From Bacillota bacterium (lineage in GTDB: Bacteria > Bacillota > Clostridia > Peptostreptococcales > Anaerovoracaceae): a DNA stretch of 28,868 nucleotides. Numbering within the stretch: the first letter of the stretch is position 1; every line of letters begins with the position of its first letter. Position numbers and translations under genes: made by a program. Shown here in pieces: positions 24,155 to 28,868 of this stretch. The DNA lies in contig JAKJCD010000006.1 of NCBI GenBank assembly GCA_022706625.1, positions 1-28,868 on the forward strand, read 5' to 3'. The notes under the pieces were generated by a model. It ran no database searches. It saw only the letters and a list, made by a program, of their open reading frames with translations, and was not told the DNA's origin.

Positions 24155-25324
24155 ATGGAATTCTTTGATCCCCAGTGTATTACCTACAGCCAGATGAATT
24201 TGATTTTCAATGCAAGATATTATTACAGGCGATTGAGCACATGGACCACGGCTTATTTAATGAGCAGATATTATGGCATAGGAACGACAGAAGCTTTGTT
24301 TGAACGTTTATATCAAGAAGCCATAGACCTTGGCGATATGTTGCATATCATCTTTGGGCGCCAGCACTCTGAAAAATACAGTCAATTGCTGAGTCAGTAT
24401 GCCATCATCTTTCACGAACTTATCTCTGCACAGTTAGAGGGGGATATAGAAGGGGTCAATAGAAATGTGGAACGATTATGTCAAAACGTTTATGAAAGAG
24501 CGGCTTTTTTAGAATTTATAAATCCTTATTGGAGCGCAGCGGAATACCAAGACATATTTGATGCTTATCTCCGAAATATACTTGAAACGGCCAATGCTGT
24601 CGCAGCAGGAGATTTTAATAAAAATATCGAGCTGTACGACCTGTTAAATGAGCATACAAACAGGATGGGAGACACCTTCGCAAAGGGGATTTATTCCTAT
24701 CTCACTACCGGAGGATCCATGCTGGATCAGGATACTTTAACAACCGGAAGACAGGTTCCATGTATAACATATGAACAGATGGAAGATATCTACACTATCA
24801 GGATGTTTTGGTTCGAACTTGTCACCTGGATCAGAAATTATATGATCAGCATATACACCGGTGTCGGAAATCCCGAGGAAACGTTTGATCGACTTAAGCA
24901 GGTGCCGGTTGAATATATAATCGCAATGAAAAATTTTTTCCCCAATATCGATGTTGAAAACTATTTACAGTTATTCAACGAATACCTAACGCTTATTTCC
25001 GGCTTCATCACAGCAATGATGGAAAATAACACAGAGGAATTAAACCGAATCACCAGGAGTTTATATGAAAACGCAGATAAAAGAGCAGCTTTCGCTGCTT
25101 CTGTCAATCCTTTTTGGAGTGAAGAACAATGGAGGGATATTTTGTATATTAATCTTCGCAGCACGATTGAGGAATCAAGCTCATTTCTTTCTGGAGACTA
25201 TGAGAAAAATATCGATATTTTTACCCGTCTCTTAGATCAGGCAGAGACTTCTAGCACATTTCTCGCACAAGGGCTTTTTGAATATATTACTAAAAATCAG
25301 CCAATAAATACGGGGAGGGATTGA
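24155..25324 (+). CDS. Tandem-duplicated helical protein of unknown function
   Basis: A 389-residue, soluble-looking, almost entirely helical protein, with no signal peptide. It consists of two copies of one domain, residues about 8-183 and 203-379, offset by 195. Matching landmarks are CITYSQM/CITYEQM at the start, LFERL/TFDRL, ERAAF/KRAAF, INPYWSAAEYQDIF/VNPFWSEEQWRDIL, LRNILE/LRSTIE, GDFNKNIELYDLL/GDYEKNIDIFTRL and the closing FAKGIYSYL/LAQGLFEYI. The NP(Y/F)WS segment is invariant in both. I recall similar single-copy proteins in Firmicutes, often annotated as hypothetical, but cannot name a function. AAAGGAGAGG precedes the ATG. It is divergent from nagA and probably transcribed alone. 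Confidence 0.75.
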   Translation: MEFFDPQCITYSQMNLIFNARYYYRRLSTWTTAYLMSRYYGIGTTEALFERLYQEAIDLGDMLHIIFGRQHSEKYSQLLSQYAIIFHELISAQLEGDIEGVNRNVERLCQNVYERAAFLEFINPYWSAAEYQDIFDAYLRNILETANAVAAGDFNKNIELYDLLNEHTNRMGDTFAKGIYSYLTTGGSMLDQDTLTTGRQVPCITYEQMEDIYTIRMFWFELVTWIRNYMISIYTGVGNPEETFDRLKQVPVEYIIAMKNFFPNIDVENYLQLFNEYLTLISGFITAMMENNTEELNRITRSLYENADKRAAFAASVNPFWSEEQWRDILYINLRSTIEESSSFLSGDYEKNIDIFTRLLDQAETSSTFLAQGLFEYITKNQPINTGRD

Positions 25325-25412
25325 GTTGCCCCATCTTAAATATTAAAGGATAACTCAAATCCCTGCCGCCGCAAGTTTGAAATGATTTATGGAGAGCATA
25401 CCCTTTCAGGTG

Positions 25413-25892
25413 TTAACAGCAGCTTTTGCTCTTTTTTCTGCAATCCTCTTCGCTTTTGAGATCATCTATCCCCTTGACAAGATAGCAAAGGCCTTCTTCC
25501 AATTGACACAAGCCGCATTGAACGTTTTCTATGCCCTCGCATAAGCAGCAGTGCCTCAGCCGGCATATGGCTTCCCGCAGGCTCCTGAGGCCGTCATTGA
25601 TACCGCAAACACCATTTTTGATGTTTGCATTGTTTCTGTAATCGCATTCGAACTCAACGCTTTTCAAGCCGTCAACTACACCGGCCAAGCCTTTTTCAGC
25701 AATACAGGTTCCTTTTTCGATACACCTTATCCCTTCGCATATTCTGCAGTGGCAGCAGATAAGATCGAAGCCGCACTTGATATATTTTATTCCCTCTTTG
25801 ATTTGGCATATGCTTTCCTGTATTTCATCAAGTACATCCGGCTGTTCACATTTGCATTCACAGCTGCAGTTATAATATCTGTTTCTAAACAT
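25413..25892 (-). CDS. Cysteine-rich heptad-repeat protein of unknown function, possible spore component
   Basis: A 159-residue protein with 24 cysteines (15%). After a CSCECKCE start it is built of seven-residue units of the form x-G-(I/L)-x-x-(I/L/V)-x, for example EGIENVQ, CGLCQLE, EGLCYLV, KGIDDLK and, in the first half, EGIRCIE, KGTCIAE, KGLAGVV, DGLKSVE. The two halves look like an internal duplication. There is no signal peptide or membrane segment. Such proteins could crosslink by disulfides or bind metals. A SigK-like promoter and the neighbouring sporulation gene suggest a spore-coat or late mother-cell role, which is inference. AAAGGTGAT precedes the ATG, and the reading frame is supported by the regular repeat pattern. 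Confidence 0.75.
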   Translation of the reverse strand: MFRNRYYNCSCECKCEQPDVLDEIQESICQIKEGIKYIKCGFDLICCHCRICEGIRCIEKGTCIAEKGLAGVVDGLKSVEFECDYRNNANIKNGVCGINDGLRSLREAICRLRHCCLCEGIENVQCGLCQLEEGLCYLVKGIDDLKSEEDCRKKSKSCC

Positions 25893-25938
25893 ATTGTCAT
25901 CACCTTTAAAATATTTGCCCTAAGGCAGATCTAATATG

Positions 25939-25965
25939 AGTATATGAAGAATAGGATAAAAGTGT
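25939..25965 (-). promoter_or_regulatory. Possible SigK-like (mother-cell sporulation) promoter
   Basis: On the minus strand AC (25965-25964) is separated by 17 bases from CATATACT (25946-25939). The SigK consensus is AC, 16-17 bases, CATANNNTA; only the last A differs. It lies about 45 bases before the ATG of the cysteine-rich gene. The motif is short, so a chance match is possible. Confidence 0.4.
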
Positions 25966-26011
25966 TAAAAGGCTGTAATTATCGGCCGGCTTCCCCAAAT
26001 GGATACATCAA

Positions 26012-26040
26012 TTGACTTTTCAATGCTTTCGCCATATAAT
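26012..26040 (+). promoter_or_regulatory. Sigma-A-type promoter of the ytvI-like gene
   Basis: TTGACT (26012-26017) and TATAAT (26035-26040) are 17 bases apart, one mismatch from consensus. The start near 26047 would leave a very short leader, with the ribosome binding site GGGGGGA at 26053-26059. Confidence 0.75.
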
Positions 26041-26065
26041 TTAAATTAAATTGGGGGGATATCTT

Positions 26066-27139
26066 GTGGAGTATCAAAGGCAGAAGAGGTTCATAATCAA
26101 TGTATTATTCATTGCCCTGATCGCGTTGCTTGTTTATGTAACGCTGGAATATGCATTGAAGCTGTTTTCCCCGTTTTTGATCGCTTTTATCGTTGCCTAT
26201 TCCTTAAGAAGACCCTCCCGTTTTTTAGCAAGATCGATCGGGTTGCCATATAAGCTGATCGCTTTGCTGATGGTTTTGCTTTTTTATTGCACTATCGGAG
26301 TTCTGATTTCTCTTCTGGGAGTTAAGCTTATCTCTGCAATAGCTGATTTTGTTTCAAGCCTTCCGCCCTTTTATAAAGATCAAATCGTCCCTTCTCTCAG
26401 TTCCTTTTACGGTGAGATCGAGGAAGCCGTTTCAAGAATGGATCCAACGCTGATCCCTGTGCTGAACGATTTGTTCACCCAATTGATCCAATCTATTGGA
26501 GAGCTTATTTCAAACCTTTCTGTTAAAATCGTAGCAGTAATATCCGGCTATGCCTCCTCCTTGCCGATATTATTTATAAGGCTGGTGATCATGCTGATTT
26601 CAACATTCTTTATCGCAGCTGATTATGATATGCTCATCGGATTTGCAGCACGGCAAATTCCTGACAGGTTCAGGGATCTGATGCGCGAGATAAAGAGATA
26701 TGTCGTAGGCACGTTATTTGTCTGTATTCGATCCTATGCATTGATCATGAGCATAACCTTTATTGAATTATCGATAGGGTTTACTATCATCGGTATAGGT
26801 AAACCCCTGCTTATTGCCGTCCTCATCGCCCTGTTCGACATCCTCCCGGTATTGGGCACCGGAGGCATCATGGTTCCCTGGATCGTTATTTCGGCAATTC
26901 AATCCAACTATTCACTGGCTCTGGGTTTGCTGATCCTCTATATGGTCATTACCATAGTTCGAAATATCATTGAACCCAAAATCGTCGGAAGCCAAATCGG
27001 GCTGCATCCTGTAGTTACCTTGGTGAGCCTCTTTGTGGGCGCCCAGCTTTTTGGCGTTATCGGATTGTTTGGCTTCCCCATCACCCTGTCGCTGCTCCGC
27101 CATCTGAACGAAACGGGAGCAATAAAGCTGTTCAAATAA
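26066..27139 (+). CDS. ytvI: AI-2E/YtvI-family integral membrane protein
   Basis: A 357-residue membrane protein with about eight hydrophobic segments in the order of the AI-2E/PerM family: two at the N-terminus (INVLFIALIALLVYV; FLIAFIVAYSL), one near residue 70, a long amphipathic region, then SSLPILFIRLVIMLISTFFIAADYD and a C-terminal block with LFDILPVLGTGGIMVPW and RNIIEPKIVGSQIGLHP, all characteristic. The closest group is the sporulation protein YtvI of Bacillus and Clostridia; an exporter role is the alternative. GTG at 26066 is preferred since GGGGGGA lies 6 bases upstream; the TTG at 26051 overlaps that site. Confidence 0.87.
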   Translation: MEYQRQKRFIINVLFIALIALLVYVTLEYALKLFSPFLIAFIVAYSLRRPSRFLARSIGLPYKLIALLMVLLFYCTIGVLISLLGVKLISAIADFVSSLPPFYKDQIVPSLSSFYGEIEEAVSRMDPTLIPVLNDLFTQLIQSIGELISNLSVKIVAVISGYASSLPILFIRLVIMLISTFFIAADYDMLIGFAARQIPDRFRDLMREIKRYVVGTLFVCIRSYALIMSITFIELSIGFTIIGIGKPLLIAVLIALFDILPVLGTGGIMVPWIVISAIQSNYSLALGLLILYMVITIVRNIIEPKIVGSQIGLHPVVTLVSLFVGAQLFGVIGLFGFPITLSLLRHLNETGAIKLFK

Positions 27140-27198
27140 CCTGGGCGGCTTTCGTTAGATTGCAGACCGCCTTTCATACACCCTGTCTTTTCCGCTTG

Positions 27199-27666
27199 TC
27201 ATTCCTTGCACACATCTATCCATTGGATAGCATTTGCGTATTCAAAAAGCTCATCGCAGGTAAGCTCAATGGCTGAGTTGCTGCTTCCGCAGGCCGGGAA
27301 AACCGTTTCAAACCTCTTCATAGAACTGTCGCAATAGATTTTAACATCGGGATTTTCAATGGCAAATGGGCATACTCCTCCCACCGCATGGCCCGTGAAG
27401 GAAAGCACATCATCGGGAGACAGCATACGGGCCTTCATGTGAAAAACGGATTTAAACTTGCCGTTATCAATTTTCCGGTCCCCGGCTGTCACTACCAGCA
27501 CACAGCCTCCGTTATCATAGAATGATAAAGTTTTAGCGATCCTTGCGGGTATAACACCGACCGCTTCCGCCGCCAGCTCCACGGTAGCGCTGGATACGGT
27601 GAATTCCTTGATATCCTTGTCCCGGCCCAGCTTCATAAAAAAATCTCTTACCTTTTCAATTGCCAT
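27199..27666 (-). CDS. YbaK/EbsC (ProX-type) aminoacyl-tRNA deacylase-like protein
   Basis: A 155-residue protein of the YbaK/ProX fold. The conserved lysine lies in ARIAKTLSFY (K45), the core strands in GGCVLVVTAGDRKID, and the substrate-loop motif is GHAVGGVCPF (92-101). These proteins hydrolyse mischarged tRNAs, usually Ala- or Cys-tRNA-Pro, correcting errors of prolyl-tRNA synthetase. The ATG at 27666 follows GAGGTGAG; ten extra residues upstream are not supported. It converges on ytvI with a 59-base gap. Confidence 0.9.
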   Translation of the reverse strand: MAIEKVRDFFMKLGRDKDIKEFTVSSATVELAAEAVGVIPARIAKTLSFYDNGGCVLVVTAGDRKIDNGKFKSVFHMKARMLSPDDVLSFTGHAVGGVCPFAIENPDVKIYCDSSMKRFETVFPACGSSNSAIELTCDELFEYANAIQWIDVCKE

Positions 27667-27780
27667 AATTCTCACCTCTCCCGTATCATAGTGCACAGGA
27701 CCGCATCAAGTCAAGGTTTCCGCCCGCCTTTTTTAATAGTATTAGACCAAGCGAGTTATTTCTGCTTTAGAAACAAAAAA

Positions 27781-27808
27781 TTGCTTAAAAACAGTAATTA
27801 TTTATGAT
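27781..27808 (+). promoter_or_regulatory. Likely promoter of the EamA-family transporter
   Basis: TTGCTT (27781-27786), a 16-base AT-rich spacer, then TATGAT (27803-27808). An alternative -10 (TATACT) lies six bases downstream. Both boxes are imperfect. Confidence 0.5.
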
Positions 27809-27856
27809 ATACTCCATCCCATACCGATATATTTAGACAGGAGTGGATTATCAGCA

Positions 27857-28690
27857 ATGCATACGAACCCAAAATACAGAGCCATCTTCTATATGGTCAT
27901 GTGCGCCTTTCTTTGGAGTACCGCCGGTATCTTCATAAAGCTTCTTCCGTGGAATCCAATGGCTATAGCCGGTATCAGAAGCCTAATAGCCGCCGGTGTA
28001 TATGTATTATTTATGCGAAGTCAAAAAATTCCTTTTGTAATAAATAAGTACTCTCTTTTAGCAGGTTTCTTTCTGACAGGGGTATTTGTACTTTTTGTTT
28101 CCGCAAACAAGCTCACCACTTCAGCCAATGCCATAGTACTTCAATACTGTGCTCCCATTTTTATCCTGGTCCTTTCGGCTCTCATATTCAAGCAGAAATT
28201 CCGAAAAGGCGATGTTCTGACCGTTGCCGCTACCACTTTGGGTATTTCCTTATTCTTCTTCGGAGACCTCTCTGCAGGATACATGCTCGGCAACCTTTTA
28301 GCCATAGCAGCGGGGATATTCTTTGCTTCCATGTTCATCACCACAAACCGGGCAGACGAAAAATCAAGATCCAGCGGCATATTGATGGGTCATTTGTTCA
28401 CCGCTCTTATCGGCATCCCCTTTGCCTTCTTTTTTCCTACCCCGATAAACTCCGTGACCGTTGCTACTATCCTGGCGATGGGTATATTTCAGCTGGGTAT
28501 TCCCTATGTACTTTATAACATGGCTGCCAGGCATTGTTCCGCCCTTGCCTGTTCGCTGATAAGCGCCATAGAACCATTGCTCAATCCGCTATGGGTTTTC
28601 TTATTCAACGGCGAAGTGCCCGCCCCGGAAATCAATGAGGGCAAGAAGAACCAGACTTTGGCATATAACGAAACGGAGCCCCGAAATTGA
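27857..28690 (+). CDS. DMT/EamA-family transporter with shortened C-terminus
   Basis: A 277-residue transporter of the drug/metabolite superfamily with two EamA repeats. The first begins YMVMCAFLWSTAGIFIKLL and contains the typical SANAIVLQYCAPIFILVLSAL; the second includes GNLLAIAAGIFFASMFI, GIFQLGIPYVLYNMAARHCSA and the hallmark SAIEPLLNPLWVFLFNGEVP. The family normally has a tenth membrane helix right after this motif; here the chain continues as about 20 polar residues (EINEGKKNQTLAYNETEPRN) and stops. Loss of the last helix by a deletion or recombination is likely; no obvious single-base frameshift restores it. AGGAG lies 13 bases before the ATG, a long spacing, but no better in-frame start exists. 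Substrate unknown. Confidence 0.85.
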   Translation: MHTNPKYRAIFYMVMCAFLWSTAGIFIKLLPWNPMAIAGIRSLIAAGVYVLFMRSQKIPFVINKYSLLAGFFLTGVFVLFVSANKLTTSANAIVLQYCAPIFILVLSALIFKQKFRKGDVLTVAATTLGISLFFFGDLSAGYMLGNLLAIAAGIFFASMFITTNRADEKSRSSGILMGHLFTALIGIPFAFFFPTPINSVTVATILAMGIFQLGIPYVLYNMAARHCSALACSLISAIEPLLNPLWVFLFNGEVPAPEINEGKKNQTLAYNETEPRN

Positions 28691-28699
28691 GGCCCCGTT
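28672..28699 (-). terminator. Possible terminator hairpin for the right-edge gene
   Basis: On the minus strand AACGGGGCC (28699-28691) pairs with GGCTCCGTT (28680-28672) through 9 bp including one G-U pair, followed by TTCGTTAT, a weak T-tract. It begins about 40 bases after the stop of the partial minus-strand gene and overlaps the last codons of the EamA gene. Confidence 0.45.
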
Positions 28700-28737
28700 C
28701 CCGGTAAAACATTTCTTGTGTATATATTATAACGCTG

Positions 28738-28868
28738 TTAATCCAGCACTAAAGAGGGAGGGGCATAGGCTCTTGCCTTGTATTCTGAATCCAGCATATA
28801 AAGACCCTTGCCGTCTGAGCCGAACAGATCGTATCTTTGTATCAGCTCGTCGGAGTTTTTCTCTTCTT
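28738..28868 (-). CDS. C-terminal end of an unidentified protein
   Basis: The minus strand has an open frame entering from the right edge and ending at TAA (28740-28738). Its last 42 residues read as a plausible folded tail with the segments DELIQRYDLFGSDGKG, LYMLDSEY and AYAPPSLVLD. The family cannot be recognised from this fragment. Support comes from sensible codon use, a hairpin located downstream and orientation opposite to the EamA gene. Confidence 0.55.
   Translation of the reverse strand, partial: EEKNSDELIQRYDLFGSDGKGLYMLDSEYKARAYAPPSLVLD

Noticed and set aside
27144..27171. GGCGG...CCGCC followed by TTT between ytvI and the YbaK-like gene, as a terminator
   Set aside because: The stem is only 5 bp with an 18-base loop and a three-base T-run, too weak to claim.

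Overview
The window looks like chromosomal DNA from a spore-forming, strictly anaerobic low-GC Firmicute (class Clostridia). The grounds are clostridial ribosome binding sites (AGGAGG), ferredoxin- and Etf-based redox enzymes, a lipoprotein-anchored sugar ABC transporter, a YtvI-type sporulation membrane protein, and moderate-to-low GC. No rRNA, tRNA, CRISPR array, insertion sequence or phage gene was seen. Gene starts were chosen by ribosome binding site and overlap with the upstream gene, so several are shorter than the longest open frame.

Region 1 (1-6985, minus strand) is one operon. It is read from a TTGACA-17-TATAGT promoter at 6985-6957 in the order opine-dehydrogenase-like enzyme, acyl-CoA dehydrogenase, EtfB, EtfA, a 4-hydroxybutyryl-CoA dehydratase/HpaB-superfamily flavoprotein, and the gamma, delta and (partial) alpha subunits of a 2-oxoacid:ferredoxin oxidoreductase. 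It continues past the left edge. The set implies an amino-acid- or opine-like substrate going through a 2-oxoacid to an acyl-CoA, which is then desaturated and rearranged. I do not know a described pathway with this composition. Both the dehydratase-like enzyme and the acyl-CoA dehydrogenase have changed key residues.

Region 2 (6993-21448, minus strand) is a long co-directional array with short gaps or overlaps. It starts at a consensus promoter (TTGACA-18-TATAAT) carrying a 21-bp palindromic operator and ends at an intrinsic terminator (6993-7037). In order it encodes a TIM-barrel isomerase/epimerase, a sugar-binding lipoprotein, a two-domain sugar ATPase, two RbsC-type permeases, a Gfo/Idh/MocA dehydrogenase, a second TIM-barrel enzyme, a second Gfo/Idh/MocA dehydrogenase and a ROK sugar kinase. 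It then runs without a break into a GldA/F/G-type ABC system plus a DUF4340 protein. The dehydrogenase/TIM-barrel/kinase set resembles 3-keto-sugar (levoglucosan-type) catabolism.

Region 3 (21449-24134) holds a divergent ROK-family regulator, whose own promoter carries the same operator half-site, and a tail-to-tail nagA. The regulator probably controls region 2.

Region 4 (24155-28868) holds unrelated single genes: a tandem-duplicated helical protein of unknown function, a very cysteine-rich heptad-repeat protein with a SigK-like promoter, ytvI, a YbaK/ProX-type deacylase, a DMT/EamA transporter with a shortened C-terminus, and the tail of an unidentified gene at the right edge.
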